A stretch of 64,000 nucleotides of DNA from Methylophaga sp. OBS4. GTDB taxonomy: Bacteria > Pseudomonadota > Gammaproteobacteria > Nitrosococcales > Methylophagaceae. The notes beneath the pieces are model-generated. The model was given only the letters and a program-made list of their open reading frames with translations. It did no database searches and was not told the origin of the DNA. Every line of letters begins with the position of its first letter. Positions within the stretch are counted from its first letter, which is position 1. A program made the translations under genes and the position numbers. Positions 40,928-51,733 of this stretch are shown in pieces. The stretch covers positions 23,185 to 87,184 of the forward strand of contig NZ_JAPDMV010000006.1 in NCBI RefSeq assembly GCF_026319305.1, read 5' to 3'.

Positions 40928-42592
40928 AGCCTGAACCAACATTTCTTCCGCGTGGGAGCGGGTTTTCTGGGTCAGGTTAACGCCGCCCAGCATCCGTGCG
41001 ATCTCTTCCACTCGTTGTATCTGGTCCAGTTTTTCGACTTCAATGTGTGTACTGTCATGCAGATGTTTTTTATTCACCTGTAATTGGTGATGTGCCTGTG
41101 CGGCCACTTGTGGCAAGTGAGTAATGCAGATGACCTGCTGGCTGCTGGCCAGTTTTCTCAAATGCTGACCGACAATTTCAGCGACACTGCCACCGATACC
41201 GACGTCCACTTCATCAAAAATCAGGGTGGGGACGCTGCGTTTGCCGGCTGTTACGACCTGAATAGCAAGACTAATCCTGGCCAATTCACCACCGGAAGCG
41301 ACTTTAGCAAGTTCTCCGGCGGGTTGTCCCGGATTGGTGGCAACCTGAAGCTGGATCTGATCTGCCCCGGTTTCTGACATTTTATCGCCTGCCAGCGGAA
41401 CAACGTTGATTTCAATCCGGCCTGCCGGTATCGCCAGTTGTTGAATGGATTCGGTGATTTGCTGCGCCAGCGGGGCGGCGGCTTGCTGTCTTTTTTCCCG
41501 AATTTGTTGGCACAGCTGGCGGCAAATAGCTTCCTTGTCTGCGACAGATTGTTGTAGCTGATCCTGCTGGGCCTCCATACCTGACAGATCTGCCAGTTCT
41601 TCGCTCAGTTGCAGATAATGGGCGGGTAAGGTTTCAATTTCGACATGATGTTTACGGGCCAGGTCGTGCAGTAATGACAGTTGATTTTCAATATCATGCA
41701 GGCGGGCCGGATCCAGCTCGATATGATCCAGATAATGGCGTAGTTCGCCGGCGGTTTCATCCAGGTTGATAACGGCGGCATTCAGGGTTTCTACCGCGGT
41801 AGCGAAATGGGGTTCGATATCCTGCAGCTTTTCCAGTTCGCTGAGGGTGGCGCTGATTATGTCATAGGCCGCCGCCTGTTCGTCATCAAAAATACGATGT
41901 AGCCCTGCTTCGGCAGCACTAATCAACTGTGCGGCATTGGCAAGCTGGGATTGTTCCTTTAACAATGAATTCACGCTGTCTTTGGTCAGATCCAATGCTT
42001 CCAGTTCGTTGACCTGATATTGCAGTAATTCCTGCCGTGCGGTCTGTTCTTCAGACTTTTGCTGTAATGTGGCCAGTTGCTGCTGTAATTGCTGCCAGGT
42101 GCGATAAGCCTGTTTTAATTCATCCAGCAGCGGTTTGGTCTGCGCCACAATATCAAGCAGTTCGCGTTGTGTCTGAGGGCGTACCAGTGATTGATGAGCA
42201 TGCTGTCCGTGAATATCAATACATCGTTCACTGACTTCACGCAACAGACTCAGCGGCACATTTCGACCATTGATATAGCCTTTGGAGCGGCCATCGCGAT
42301 TGATGGTGCGGCGCAGATGGCATTGACCGTCGTCATCCAGTTCTTGTGCTATCAGCCATTGTTGCAGTACCTCATTCTGTTCGGTACTGAAACCGGCTTC
42401 GATTTCAGCCCGGTCTGCACCATGACGAATCATATTTGAATCGGCACGATCTCCCAGCACCAGACTTAAGGCATCGACCAGCATTGATTTACCCGCACCT
42501 GTTTCCCCGGTCAGGGAAGTCATGCCGGCGTCAAACATTAATGCCAGATCCTCAACTACAGCGAGGTTTCTCACACTCAGGCTTGTCAGCAT
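40916..42592 (-). CDS. recN: DNA repair protein RecN, 558 aa
   Basis: SMC-like: Walker A SLTGETGAGKSMLVDALSLV (about residues 28-47), two long coiled coils around residues 155-370, and a C-terminal half with the ABC signature VASGGELARISLAI and Walker B LIFDEVDVGIGG. Acts in double-strand break repair. Start overlaps the nadK stop by a few bases, so the pair is one operon. Length normal. Confidence 0.96.
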   Translation of the reverse strand: MLTSLSVRNLAVVEDLALMFDAGMTSLTGETGAGKSMLVDALSLVLGDRADSNMIRHGADRAEIEAGFSTEQNEVLQQWLIAQELDDDGQCHLRRTINRDGRSKGYINGRNVPLSLLREVSERCIDIHGQHAHQSLVRPQTQRELLDIVAQTKPLLDELKQAYRTWQQLQQQLATLQQKSEEQTARQELLQYQVNELEALDLTKDSVNSLLKEQSQLANAAQLISAAEAGLHRIFDDEQAAAYDIISATLSELEKLQDIEPHFATAVETLNAAVINLDETAGELRHYLDHIELDPARLHDIENQLSLLHDLARKHHVEIETLPAHYLQLSEELADLSGMEAQQDQLQQSVADKEAICRQLCQQIREKRQQAAAPLAQQITESIQQLAIPAGRIEINVVPLAGDKMSETGADQIQLQVATNPGQPAGELAKVASGGELARISLAIQVVTAGKRSVPTLIFDEVDVGIGGSVAEIVGQHLRKLASSQQVICITHLPQVAAQAHHQLQVNKKHLHDSTHIEVEKLDQIQRVEEIARMLGGVNLTQKTRSHAEEMLVQAQSL

Positions 42593-43494
42593 GTCAATTT
42601 TCTACCCCATTCAAGTTTAGCGCGCAGAATTGAATAATGATCATGATCTTCCAGATGCAACAGTCTGATCTGACTCTGGTGTCGTTCGATACGGATGGTA
42701 TCGCCGGGCTGCAGCAGATGCCCCGGTCGGCCATCGCAGGTAACCATGCCAGTGACATTATTGCTTTCACTCAGTGTGATTTCGATTTTGTTACTGGCGG
42801 CTACGACCAAAGGTCTGTTACTGAGTGTGTGCGGACACACAGAAGCAAGTACGACAGCATCCAGATCGACATCAAGAATCGGACCACCGGCTGACATGGC
42901 ATAAGCCGTAGAACCGGTCGGGGTGGCGACAACCAGGCCGTCAGCACGCTGGCTGTTGAGGAACTTGCCGTTGATATGGGTTTCAAATTCAATCATGTGC
43001 AGGCCCTGATGGGCATGAATCACGACATCGTTCATGGCAATACCGCACGGTGCTTCGGCACCGTTGATACTGGCCTGCAGCAGAAAACGACAGTCATCCC
43101 GATAATGCCCGCACAGAATAGCGCTAAGCTGGTGTGTAAGATTATTGAGCGTGACGTCAGCCAGGAAACCCAGTCGACCGACATTAATGCCCACAATAGG
43201 CATATTGGTGCCCGCCAGTGCGCGCGAGGCGGAAAGCAAAGTACCATCGCCGCCGATAGCAATAGTCAGATCGCAATGTTGGGGGAACTCACTTATTGAA
43301 ATGACTTCCAGTTCCGGTAAAAAAGCCAGCGGCTCATTGCTGAATACAGTCAGGGAACGTTCGGTAAGAAACTCATTGACCTGTACTACGGCATTTTCCA
43401 TGACCGGATCGTCTTTACGGATAAAAAGGCCGATACGTGAAAATGTCGAATTGATAGTCAAAATGCGCTTCCGTCGTTGGTTATAAATGGTCAT
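42586..43494 (-). CDS. nadK: NAD kinase
   Basis: Has the family motif LTIAIGGDGTLLSASRALAG (about residues 68-87), NDVVIHAHQGLHMIEFE, and SQRADGLVVATPTGSTAYAMS. It phosphorylates NAD to NADP. ATG 43494 gives 302 aa; a TTG 11 codons in (LTINSTFSRIGLF) would give the more usual length, so the start is unsure. Divergent from ndk and upstream of recN. Confidence 0.95.
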   Translation of the reverse strand: MTIYNQRRKRILTINSTFSRIGLFIRKDDPVMENAVVQVNEFLTERSLTVFSNEPLAFLPELEVISISEFPQHCDLTIAIGGDGTLLSASRALAGTNMPIVGINVGRLGFLADVTLNNLTHQLSAILCGHYRDDCRFLLQASINGAEAPCGIAMNDVVIHAHQGLHMIEFETHINGKFLNSQRADGLVVATPTGSTAYAMSAGGPILDVDLDAVVLASVCPHTLSNRPLVVAASNKIEITLSESNNVTGMVTCDGRPGHLLQPGDTIRIERHQSQIRLLHLEDHDHYSILRAKLEWGRKLTC

Positions 43495-43562
43495 CTGATA
43501 GTAATGCTTTTGCCATAAAATCCAAAGGAAAATTACTTTCCTGTTGATTTCTGTAACAACAT

Positions 43563-43592
43563 TGATAACAGCAGACGCATAAATGGTAGAAT
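43563..43592 (+). promoter_or_regulatory. Candidate sigma-70 promoter of the ndk operon
   Basis: TTGATA (43563-43568), 18 bp, TAGAAT (43587-43592), 41 bp upstream of the ndk start. Drives the ndk to hisS genes in this reading. Confidence 0.5.
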
Positions 43593-43633
43593 AATTGGAT
43601 TTTACTGATCTAAACTTTAAATAGAGGAACAAA

Positions 43634-44065
43634 ATGGCGATCGAACGTACACTTTCTATCATCAAACCTGACGCAGTTGCAAAAAATGTCATCGGCGAGA
43701 TTTACACCCGCTTTGAGAAAGCTGGTTTGCAGATTGTTGCTGCGCACATGATGCACCTGACCCAGGAGCAGGCAGAAGGTTTCTATGCAGAACACAAAGA
43801 GCGTCCTTTCTTCAAAGATTTGGTCAGCTTTATGACATCCGGGCCGGTCATGGTTCAGGTGCTGGAAGGTGAAAATGCCGTTTTGACTCATCGCGATCTG
43901 ATGGGTGCCACCAATCCTGCTGACGCGGCGGCTGGCACCATCCGTGCTGATTTCGCTCAAAGCATTGATGAAAACGCTGTTCACGGCTCTGACTCTGTTG
44001 AAAGTGCAGCGCGTGAAGTGGCTTATTTCTTTGCGGACGATCAGCTGTGTGCGCGTACCCGCTAA
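43634..44065 (+). CDS. ndk: Nucleoside diphosphate kinase, 143 aa
   Basis: Full-length with [40 protein letters not shown], and the catalytic His in [12 protein letters not shown] (about residue 117). Balances NTP pools. First gene of a six-gene run ndk-rlmN-pilW-rodZ-ispG-hisS that is conserved in gammaproteobacteria. Confidence 0.97.
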   Translation: MAIERTLSIIKPDAVAKNVIGEIYTRFEKAGLQIVAAHMMHLTQEQAEGFYAEHKERPFFKDLVSFMTSGPVMVQVLEGENAVLTHRDLMGATNPADAAAGTIRADFAQSIDENAVHGSDSVESAAREVAYFFADDQLCARTR

Positions 44066-44082
44066 TCAAGCAGTAAACTGAT

Positions 44083-45183
44083 ATGACACAAAGCACGAAT
44101 CTACTGGGATTAGACCTGAAAGGTCTGGAAGCGTTTTTCGTCGAACTGGGCGAAAAACCTTTCCGTGCGCGTCAGCTTTTGCAGTGGATCCACAAATATC
44201 GTGTTACTGATTTTGCCGAGATGACTAATCTCAGCAAAAATCTGCGTGAAAAACTGCAACAAGTATCAGAAATACGTCTGCCCGAGGTGCTGCATGAATA
44301 TATCTCTGTCGACGGTACCCGCAAATGGATTATCAAGCTGGCCTGCGGCAATGCCATCGAAACCGTCTTTATTCCCGAAGACGGCAGAGGCACATTATGC
44401 GTTTCATCCCAGGTTGGTTGTGCGCTGACCTGTACTTTCTGTTCGACAGGACAACAGGGCTTTAACCGTAATCTGGATGCGGCTGAAATCATCGCTCAGC
44501 TCTGGATTGCCAATGAGGCGCTGGGTAAAGATCCCAAAGGTAACCGGGTAGTCACCAATGTGGTGATGATGGGCATGGGCGAACCGCTGGCTAACTACAA
44601 TAATGTAGTGACCGCGATGAACCTGATGCGTGATGATTTCGGTTATGGTATTTCATGGCGCCGGCTGACGCTCAGCACTTCCGGCATGGTGCCAATGATT
44701 GATAAGCTGCGTGAGGATTGTCACGTCAGTCTGGCTATTTCACTGCATGCTGCCAATGATGAATTACGTAGCCAGATCATTCCGCTGAACCTGAAGTACC
44801 CTATCGCCGAGTTGCTGGCTGCTTGCAAACGTTATGTCACCGGTCAGCAACGCCGGCACATTACAGTCGAATATGTGATGCTGGATGGTATTAACGACTC
44901 CCTGCAGGATGCCAGGGATCTGGCGCGTATTTTGAAAGATTTACCCACCAAGATTAACCTGATTCCGTTTAACCCTTTTCCGGGAACGGACTATAAATGT
45001 TCGTCCAGAAACCAAATAGTTCGCTTTCAGAAATATCTGATGGATCAGGGGCTGGTCGCGACCGTGCGTAAAACGCGCGGGGATGATATCGTTGCAGCAT
45101 GTGGACAGCTGGCCGGTGAAGTGCAGGATAAAACTCGCCGCGGTCAGCGTCTGACTCAGCAGGAGGTCGTAATTTACCGATGA
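44083..45183 (+). CDS. rlmN: 23S rRNA/tRNA adenine-C2 methyltransferase RlmN, 366 aa
   Basis: Radical SAM enzyme: the cluster motif is [20 protein letters not shown] (about residues 107-126, three Cys). Also [17 protein letters not shown] and the later Cys of the resolving pair near the end ([10 protein letters not shown]). Methylates A2503 of 23S rRNA and A37 of some tRNAs. The stop overlaps the pilW start (ATGA). Confidence 0.97.
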   Translation: MTQSTNLLGLDLKGLEAFFVELGEKPFRARQLLQWIHKYRVTDFAEMTNLSKNLREKLQQVSEIRLPEVLHEYISVDGTRKWIIKLACGNAIETVFIPEDGRGTLCVSSQVGCALTCTFCSTGQQGFNRNLDAAEIIAQLWIANEALGKDPKGNRVVTNVVMMGMGEPLANYNNVVTAMNLMRDDFGYGISWRRLTLSTSGMVPMIDKLREDCHVSLAISLHAANDELRSQIIPLNLKYPIAELLAACKRYVTGQQRRHITVEYVMLDGINDSLQDARDLARILKDLPTKINLIPFNPFPGTDYKCSSRNQIVRFQKYLMDQGLVATVRKTRGDDIVAACGQLAGEVQDKTRRGQRLTQQEVVIYR

Positions 45184-45950
45184 TCAAAGGCTTACGGAAA
45201 TGGGGTATTTTGCTGACATTGTCAGCGTTGGTTGCCTGTAACAGCACAGGCGGTACCAGGCCTGAATACATCGCACCTGATCCGGAAGCGGCCGAAATCA
45301 ATATGCGTTTGGGGCTGAACTATCTGCAGCGTGGCGACTTTGCTATCGCGATGGAAAAACTGCAAAAAGCCCTGAAGCAAAATCCGAACCTGCCCAGCGC
45401 GCATAATACTATTGCTTTGCTGTATCAGCGTTTGGGAGAAGATGACAAGGCGGAAGCCCATTTTCTGGAAGCGGTTGAACGCGCACCGGATTATTCGGAA
45501 GCACAGAACAATTTTGGCGTATTCCTGTGTCAGAAAGGCCGTTATTTGGATGCCGAAACCCGTTTTCTCAAAGCGGTAGAGAATTCACTCTATGAAAGCC
45601 GTGCGCAGGCACTGGAAAATGCGGGCTTGTGTGTCAGTCGCATTCCAGATCTTGAAAAGGCTGAAGGTTATTACCGCAAGGCCCTGCAAATTGAACCCCG
45701 GCTTGCGAAGTCTTTGATTCAGATGGCTCATCTAAGTTACAAGCAGCAAAACTATTTGCAGGCGCGTGCTTACATTCAGCGCTATCAACAAGCAGCCAAC
45801 TGGACACCACAGGCTTTGCTGCTGGCGATTAAAACAGAAAGCAAACTTGGCGACCAGGATGCAGTTTCCAGTTACACCCTCATTATGCGTTCGCGCTTTC
45901 CGGACTCTGATGAGATGCAGATGGTAAACCAGGGATTAATTGATTCATGA
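45180..45950 (+). CDS. pilW: Type IV pilus biogenesis lipoprotein PilW/PilF, 256 aa
   Basis: Lipoprotein signal with lipobox LVACNST. Then TPR repeats: [60 protein letters not shown], and further units to about residue 220. PilW/PilF is the pilotin that places the PilQ secretin in the outer membrane. Overlaps rlmN and rodZ by four bases each. Confidence 0.92.
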   Translation: MIKGLRKWGILLTLSALVACNSTGGTRPEYIAPDPEAAEINMRLGLNYLQRGDFAIAMEKLQKALKQNPNLPSAHNTIALLYQRLGEDDKAEAHFLEAVERAPDYSEAQNNFGVFLCQKGRYLDAETRFLKAVENSLYESRAQALENAGLCVSRIPDLEKAEGYYRKALQIEPRLAKSLIQMAHLSYKQQNYLQARAYIQRYQQAANWTPQALLLAIKTESKLGDQDAVSSYTLIMRSRFPDSDEMQMVNQGLIDS

Positions 45951-46885
45951 CTGAGCGATTTGACGATGATATGGTTGTTGCGCCGTCATCTCCAGGTGTC
46001 GGTGAACGACTACAGGAAGCGCGGCAAGCTAAAAAATATACTGTGGCTGAAGTTGCAGCGCAGCTGCGACTGACCAAAGATATTGTTATCTACCTGGAAA
46101 CCCAGCAATGGGATAAACTTCATGGTCGCACTTATGCTCGCGGCTACTTAGCCAGTTATGTAAAGTTTCTTGGCTTGCCATTTGATGAAATGCTGGCGGT
46201 CTTTAATCTGGAATACACCGAAACGGAACCGGCCTTGAATCTGATGTCTCATGGTCGCACAGAAGGTGAAAAACACTTTCCCTGGCTGGCAGCCGGGTTG
46301 GTAGCTGTTATCCTACTGGTGATCTGGCTCGCTTTCCAACAATGGCAGAAAACACAACTGCTTGAGCAGGACGCACCTACAGAGATGGAGCAGAGCGCCC
46401 CGGAAGTAGAAGATGCTTTCAGTAGCAGTGTGGTCAAACCCATCAATAATTCACCTGCAATCAATAGCGTAGCCTTGATCGAAGACGCGGCTGCGGATAG
46501 GGTTACCCCGGAACCTGCGGATGTTCCTGTCAGCAATCAAGATGATCTGGAGGAGATTCTTGCTACGGAAATCATGAGCCCTGCCGCTGGACCGGAACCA
46601 GTGGTTCAGACTGAAACTGCAACATCAGAAGTCATTGAGCAATCGACGTTACAACTCAGCTTTACAGATGAATGCTGGGTAGAAGTCAGCAATACCCAGT
46701 CAAAAGTGCTGGTCAGTAAGATTATGCGGGCGGATGAGTCACTGGAACTTAACAGTAAATTGCCGTTAAACATTCTGCTGGGACGCGCTTCCGCTGTTAC
46801 GGTTACTTTTAACGATAAATCTGTCGACTTGTCTCCTTATGTTCAGGGTGATGTGGCGCGGTTAACCCTGGGGGTTGAGTCCTGA
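45947..46885 (+). CDS. rodZ: Cell shape protein RodZ, 312 aa
   Basis: Residues 15-85 form an Xre-like helix-turn-helix ([20 protein letters not shown]), the membrane helix is about 107-126 ([19 protein letters not shown]), then a Pro/Glu-rich linker and a C-terminal DUF4115 beta domain ([20 protein letters not shown]). It anchors MreB to the membrane. Stop touches the ispG start. Confidence 0.94.
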   Translation: MTERFDDDMVVAPSSPGVGERLQEARQAKKYTVAEVAAQLRLTKDIVIYLETQQWDKLHGRTYARGYLASYVKFLGLPFDEMLAVFNLEYTETEPALNLMSHGRTEGEKHFPWLAAGLVAVILLVIWLAFQQWQKTQLLEQDAPTEMEQSAPEVEDAFSSSVVKPINNSPAINSVALIEDAAADRVTPEPADVPVSNQDDLEEILATEIMSPAAGPEPVVQTETATSEVIEQSTLQLSFTDECWVEVSNTQSKVLVSKIMRADESLELNSKLPLNILLGRASAVTVTFNDKSVDLSPYVQGDVARLTLGVES

Positions 46886-48009
46886 TGGAGTCAACAACGT
46901 TCATTAAACGCAGAAAATCTCGTCAGCTGATGGTGGGCAATGTACCGGTAGGGGGCGATGCTCCTGTGGCAGTACAGAGCATGACCAATACTGAAACTAC
47001 CGATGTGGCTGCGACAGTGGCACAGATCAACGCCTTGCAAAAAGTCGGTGCCGATATTGTGCGCGTGTCAGTTCCGAGCATGGATGCGGCCGAAGCTTTT
47101 GGTCAGATCCGCAAACAAGTTTCTATTCCGCTGGTGGCGGATATCCATTTTGACTATAAAATTGCCTTGCGGGTAGCCGAACTGGGCGTGGACTGCCTGC
47201 GCATCAATCCGGGTAATATCGGCCGTGAGGACCGCGTACGGGCGGTTGTCGACAGTGCTCGTGATCATGGCATTCCGATTCGTATCGGTGTTAATGCCGG
47301 TTCGCTGGAAAAAGAACTGCAGAAAAAATATGGCGAACCCACACCGGATGCCCTGGTTGAGTCAGCATTGCGACATATTGATATTCTGGATCGTTTGAAT
47401 TACCCCGAGTTCAAGGTCAGTCTGAAAGCATCCGATGTGTTTATGACCGTACTGGCTTATCGTAAACTCGCCGATCAGATCGAACAGCCTTTGCACCTGG
47501 GGATCACCGAAGCGGGTGGCTTGCGTTCCGGAGCCGTTAAATCCTCAATTGGTCTGGGCATGCTGCTGGCGGAAGGTATTGGCGATACTATACGTGTTTC
47601 TCTGGCTGCAGATCCGATAGAAGAAATCAAAGTCGGTTTTGATATTCTGAAAAGCCTGCGGATTCGTAGTAAAGGCATCAATTTGATTGCCTGTCCATCC
47701 TGTTCCAGACAGCAATTCGATGTGATTTCCACTGTTAACGCACTGGAAGCGAGGCTGGAAGATATTACCGAACCTATGGATGTAGCCGTTATTGGCTGTG
47801 TGGTCAATGGACCAGGTGAAGCTAAAGAAGCGGCCATCGGTCTGACAGGTGGCACACCTAACCTGCTTTATGTTGATGGTAAACCCAATCATAAAGTCGA
47901 AAATGAAGCGCTGGTCGATGAACTCGAACGTGAAATACGTAAACGTATCGCTTTGCGCCAACAACAATCAGATACAGATAAAGTCATTCCGATAAAGGAC
48001 ATCAGTTAA
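46885..48009 (+). CDS. ispG: 4-hydroxy-3-methylbut-2-enyl diphosphate synthase IspG, 374 aa
   Basis: TIM barrel part with [20 protein letters not shown], and the iron-sulfur ligands [11 protein letters not shown] (about residue 270) and [13 protein letters not shown] (about 305). It reduces MEcPP to HMBPP in the MEP isoprenoid path and uses a 4Fe-4S cluster. Standard length. Follows rodZ as in E. coli. Confidence 0.97.
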   Translation: MESTTFIKRRKSRQLMVGNVPVGGDAPVAVQSMTNTETTDVAATVAQINALQKVGADIVRVSVPSMDAAEAFGQIRKQVSIPLVADIHFDYKIALRVAELGVDCLRINPGNIGREDRVRAVVDSARDHGIPIRIGVNAGSLEKELQKKYGEPTPDALVESALRHIDILDRLNYPEFKVSLKASDVFMTVLAYRKLADQIEQPLHLGITEAGGLRSGAVKSSIGLGMLLAEGIGDTIRVSLAADPIEEIKVGFDILKSLRIRSKGINLIACPSCSRQQFDVISTVNALEARLEDITEPMDVAVIGCVVNGPGEAKEAAIGLTGGTPNLLYVDGKPNHKVENEALVDELEREIRKRIALRQQQSDTDKVIPIKDIS

Positions 48010-48011
48010 TC

Positions 48012-49268
48012 GTGGCAGAGATTATCCGTTCTGTTCGGGGTATGAATGATATTCTCCCCGAAAAGACCCCCTATTGGCAGGCAGTTGAGCAAACCTTAAA
48101 AACCGTACTCAGCGGTTATGGTTATCAGGAAATCCGTTTTCCTATTGTAGAAAAAACTGAACTTTTCAGTCGCTCTATCGGTGAGGTGACCGATATTGTT
48201 GAAAAAGAAATGTACAGCTTCACTGACCGCAATGGCGACAGCTTGACTTTGCGTCCGGAAGGGACTGCCGGTTGTGTCCGTGCCGCCATGGAAAACGGTC
48301 TGCTCAACCAGACCCAGCGCCTGTGGTATATGGGGCCGATGTTTCGCCACGAGCGTCCGCAGAAAGGGCGCTATCGTCAGTTTCATCAAATTGGTGTTGA
48401 AGCTTATGGTTTCAATGGCCCTGATATTGATGCCGAAATGATCCTGATGACGGCCAGGTTGTGGAAAGCGCTGGGCTTGACCGGTGTTAGCTTACAGTTG
48501 AACTCATTGGGTTCCACCGAGGCCAGACTGGCTTACCGCCAAGAACTGGTGGCTTATTTTGAGGCTCATAAAGCACAGATTGACGAAGACAGCCAGCGCC
48601 GGCTTTACAGTAATCCATTACGTATTCTGGATAGTAAGAACCCGGATATGCAGACACTGAACGACGCGGCGCCGAAACTGATTGATCACCTTGATGATGA
48701 ATCACGTGAACATTTTGAACAGCTGTGCCGGACCCTGGATAAAGTAGGTATTAGCTATGAAGTCAATCCCCGGTTGGTTCGCGGTCTGGATTATTATGGC
48801 AAAACCGTGTTTGAGTGGGTTACTGATCAGCTTGGTGCGCAGGGCACGGTATGTGCCGGTGGCCGCTATGACGGGCTGGTAGCACAGCTGGGTGGTAAAG
48901 GTGCGACAGCGATTGGTTTTGCTATTGGTCTGGAACGCCTTATTGCACTGCTGGAAGCGACAGATGCATTGCCTGAGCCTGAACAGAATGATGTTTATCT
49001 GGTTGCCGTCGGCGAAGCCGCTGCCGCTGAAGCGGCATTACTGGCGGAGTCGTTGCGAGATGAGTTGCCGGCATTGAAGTTGATTAGCCACTGTGGTGGT
49101 GGTAGTTTTAAGAGCCAATTTAAACGCGCTGACCGGAGTGGTGCACGTTGGACGCTGATTCTGGGTGAGGATGAAGTGGCGAACAAGACCATTGGTGTCA
49201 AAACCATGGCAACAGGCGAGCAGGAAACCATCAGCTGGAATGAGTTGGCTTCCTACCTGAATAAATAA
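48012..49268 (+). CDS. hisS: Histidyl-tRNA synthetase, 418 aa
   Basis: GTG start at 48012. Class II synthetase: motif 1 region [32 protein letters not shown], motif 2 [20 protein letters not shown], and the His-specific [15 protein letters not shown], with motif 3 [19 protein letters not shown]-terminal anticodon-binding domain complete ([19 protein letters not shown]). Last gene of the ndk operon, three bases after ispG. Confidence 0.97.
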   Translation: MAEIIRSVRGMNDILPEKTPYWQAVEQTLKTVLSGYGYQEIRFPIVEKTELFSRSIGEVTDIVEKEMYSFTDRNGDSLTLRPEGTAGCVRAAMENGLLNQTQRLWYMGPMFRHERPQKGRYRQFHQIGVEAYGFNGPDIDAEMILMTARLWKALGLTGVSLQLNSLGSTEARLAYRQELVAYFEAHKAQIDEDSQRRLYSNPLRILDSKNPDMQTLNDAAPKLIDHLDDESREHFEQLCRTLDKVGISYEVNPRLVRGLDYYGKTVFEWVTDQLGAQGTVCAGGRYDGLVAQLGGKGATAIGFAIGLERLIALLEATDALPEPEQNDVYLVAVGEAAAAEAALLAESLRDELPALKLISHCGGGSFKSQFKRADRSGARWTLILGEDEVANKTIGVKTMATGEQETISWNELASYLNK

Positions 49269-49298
49269 TTAAGTAACACATAAGAATAATATAGAAAT

Positions 49299-50936
49299 AT
49301 GACACCTTTGAATATACCTGAATGGCAGTCTCTGACCAGACACTACTCAGATCTGAAATATCTTTCCATGCGCGAGCAATTTGCGCTGGACTCGAACCGC
49401 TTTGAACGCTTCTCGCTCAAAAGCGGAGATCTGTTGCTTGATTACTCTAAAAACAGAATTACCCAGGAAACAGTCGATAAACTGATCCAGCTGGCAGAGG
49501 CGGTTGAGCTGCAGGACTGGATTGAACGCATGTTCAAAGGCGACACCATTAACCACACGGAAGGCCGCGCCGTGTTGCATACGGCGCTACGTAACCGCAG
49601 CAATACACCGGTGATGGTTGATGGTAAAGACGTGATGCCGATGGTGAATGCCGTTTTGGAGAAAATGAAACAATTTTCCGATCAGGTACACAACGGTGGC
49701 TGGTTAGGCTTCAGCGGTAAAAAAATTACGGACATAGTCAATATCGGCATCGGTGGCTCTGATTTGGGGCCGGCGATGATTTGTGATGCATTGGAACCTT
49801 ATGCAATCGAAGGCATGGATGTGCATTTTGTTTCCAATGTCGATGGCACCGATCTGAGCACCACGCTGGAAAAACTCAATCCTGAAACCACTTTGTTCGT
49901 GGTGGCTTCAAAAACCTTCACCACTCAGGAAACTATCACTAATGCTCATTCAGCACGTGCCTGGTTTCTCAAATTTACCACCCAGGCTGATGTAGCCAAG
50001 CACTTTGTGGCTGTCTCTACTAATGCTGAAGAAGTAGCCAGGTTTGGTATCGACACGGCAAATATGTTCGAAATCTGGGATTGGGTCGGAGGTCGATATT
50101 CATTATGGAGTGCTATTGGTCTGCCGATCGCGCTGTATGTGGGAATGGATAATTTTGTGCGTTTGCTTGAAGGCGGGCACCAAATGGATCAGCATTTCCG
50201 TAATCAGCCTTTGGCCGAGAATATTCCGGTTATTATGGGCATGCTCGGTATCTGGTATATCAATTTCTTCAATTCCCAGACGCACGCCATTGTGCCTTAC
50301 GATCATTCTCTGGCGCGTTTCCCCAGCCATATGCAACAGCTGGATATGGAAAGCAACGGTAAATTCATCAATCGTGAAGGTGCAAGAATCAATTACAAGA
50401 CCGGACCAGTTATCTGGGGCACACCAGGTACTAACGGGCAACATGCGTACTTCCAACTGATTCACCAGGGTACGCAGCTGATCCCTGTGGATTTTGTATT
50501 ACCGGTCAACAGCCACTATCCGGAGTGTGATCATCAGTCTATCCTGCTTGCTAACGGCCTTGCCCAGGCAGAAGCCTTGATGAAAGGTAAAACCGCCGAA
50601 GAAGTCAGAGCAGAGCTGGTTAAAGAAGGTTACGAAGGTAAGGCGCTGGAAGCGCTATTGCCGCACAAGGTATTTCCCGGTAATCGTCCAAGTAATGTTC
50701 TGTTATTCCCGAAGCTGACACCGGAAATGCTGGGACAGCTGGTAGCCTTGTATGAACACAAAGTATTTGTACAAGGTGTGGTGTGGAATATTAATTCCTT
50801 TGATCAATGGGGGGTGGAGTTGGGCAAACAGCTTGCAAAAGCGATTCTGCCCGATTTACAGGATGGGGCGGAAATTTCGGCTCATGACAGCTCAACGACC
50901 AGTCTGATTAAACTGATCAGAGATTTACGACACTGA
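49299..50936 (+). CDS. pgi: Glucose-6-phosphate isomerase, 545 aa
   Basis: Both family signatures are present: [24 protein letters not shown] region (about residues 208-227) and the C-terminal [18 protein letters not shown]. Interconverts glucose-6-P and fructose-6-P, linking central carbon flow to the glycogen genes that follow. Starts 30 bp after hisS; 3' end overlaps the ppk2 gene on the other strand by 12 bp. Confidence 0.97.
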   Translation: MTPLNIPEWQSLTRHYSDLKYLSMREQFALDSNRFERFSLKSGDLLLDYSKNRITQETVDKLIQLAEAVELQDWIERMFKGDTINHTEGRAVLHTALRNRSNTPVMVDGKDVMPMVNAVLEKMKQFSDQVHNGGWLGFSGKKITDIVNIGIGGSDLGPAMICDALEPYAIEGMDVHFVSNVDGTDLSTTLEKLNPETTLFVVASKTFTTQETITNAHSARAWFLKFTTQADVAKHFVAVSTNAEEVARFGIDTANMFEIWDWVGGRYSLWSAIGLPIALYVGMDNFVRLLEGGHQMDQHFRNQPLAENIPVIMGMLGIWYINFFNSQTHAIVPYDHSLARFPSHMQQLDMESNGKFINREGARINYKTGPVIWGTPGTNGQHAYFQLIHQGTQLIPVDFVLPVNSHYPECDHQSILLANGLAQAEALMKGKTAEEVRAELVKEGYEGKALEALLPHKVFPGNRPSNVLLFPKLTPEMLGQLVALYEHKVFVQGVVWNINSFDQWGVELGKQLAKAILPDLQDGAEISAHDSSTTSLIKLIRDLRH

Positions 50937-51716
50937 TTCCTGATCGTCCGCCCGGCGGCTGAATGTCGGGTAGGGCGGTGCATACACCAGTTTCCCGTCC
51001 AGCGTTACCGACAGTTTCTTATCCTTTTCAGGGTAAGGTAAGTCGTGCAGGAAATGGCGCATGCAATTAATTCTGGCCGCGCGTTTGTCATCAGATTTGA
51101 TGATGATCCAGGGAGAGTGGGGCGTGTGAGTGAGTTGAAACATGTTATCCCGTGCTTTGCTGTATTCGTCCCATTTTTCCTGGGCAGCAATATCTATCGG
51201 ACTCAGTTTCCAGTGTTTAAGGGGATTCTTGCGTCTGGCCTCAAAACGGGAAAACTGTTCCTTGCGGCTGACCTCAAACCAGTATTTGAAAAGTCGAATA
51301 CCATCATTAACCAGCAGGCGTTCCAGTTCCGGAGCTTGTTGTAAGAACAGTTGATATTTTTCATCACTGGTAAATCCCATTACTTTTTCGACACCGGCGC
51401 GGTTATACCAGGAGCGATCGAATAATACGATTTCGCCGGCCCCTGGCAAATGTTGCAGATAACGCTGGAAATACCATTGGCTTTGTTCGGTATCGCTGGG
51501 TTTTTCTAATGCAACCACACGTGCACCCCTCGGGTTGAGGTGTTCCATAAAACGCTTGATGGTGCCACCCTTACCTGAAGCATCTCTGCCTTCAAACAAC
51601 ACAACGATTCTCTGGCCGGTTGCCCTGGCCCAGAGCTGCACTTTGAGAAGCTCTATCTGCAACAGTTTTTTCTGCTGCTGGTAGTAGCTGAGGGAAATGC
51701 ACTTTTGTTTGGCCAT
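50925..51716 (-). CDS. ppk2: Polyphosphate kinase 2 family protein, 263 aa
   Basis: Walker [21 protein letters not shown] (about residues 43-62), then [20 protein letters not shown] with the DRSWYNR Walker B/lid and [23 protein letters not shown]2 enzymes move phosphate between polyphosphate and nucleotides; which nucleotide level it serves is not clear from sequence. It sits 17 bp behind glgB on the same strand, suggesting co-transcription with glycogen branching. Confidence 0.93.
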   Translation of the reverse strand: MAKQKCISLSYYQQQKKLLQIELLKVQLWARATGQRIVVLFEGRDASGKGGTIKRFMEHLNPRGARVVALEKPSDTEQSQWYFQRYLQHLPGAGEIVLFDRSWYNRAGVEKVMGFTSDEKYQLFLQQAPELERLLVNDGIRLFKYWFEVSRKEQFSRFEARRKNPLKHWKLSPIDIAAQEKWDEYSKARDNMFQLTHTPHSPWIIIKSDDKRAARINCMRHFLHDLPYPEKDKKLSVTLDGKLVYAPPYPTFSRRADDQESVS

Positions 51717-51733
51717 AACAGTGTTAGCAAGCC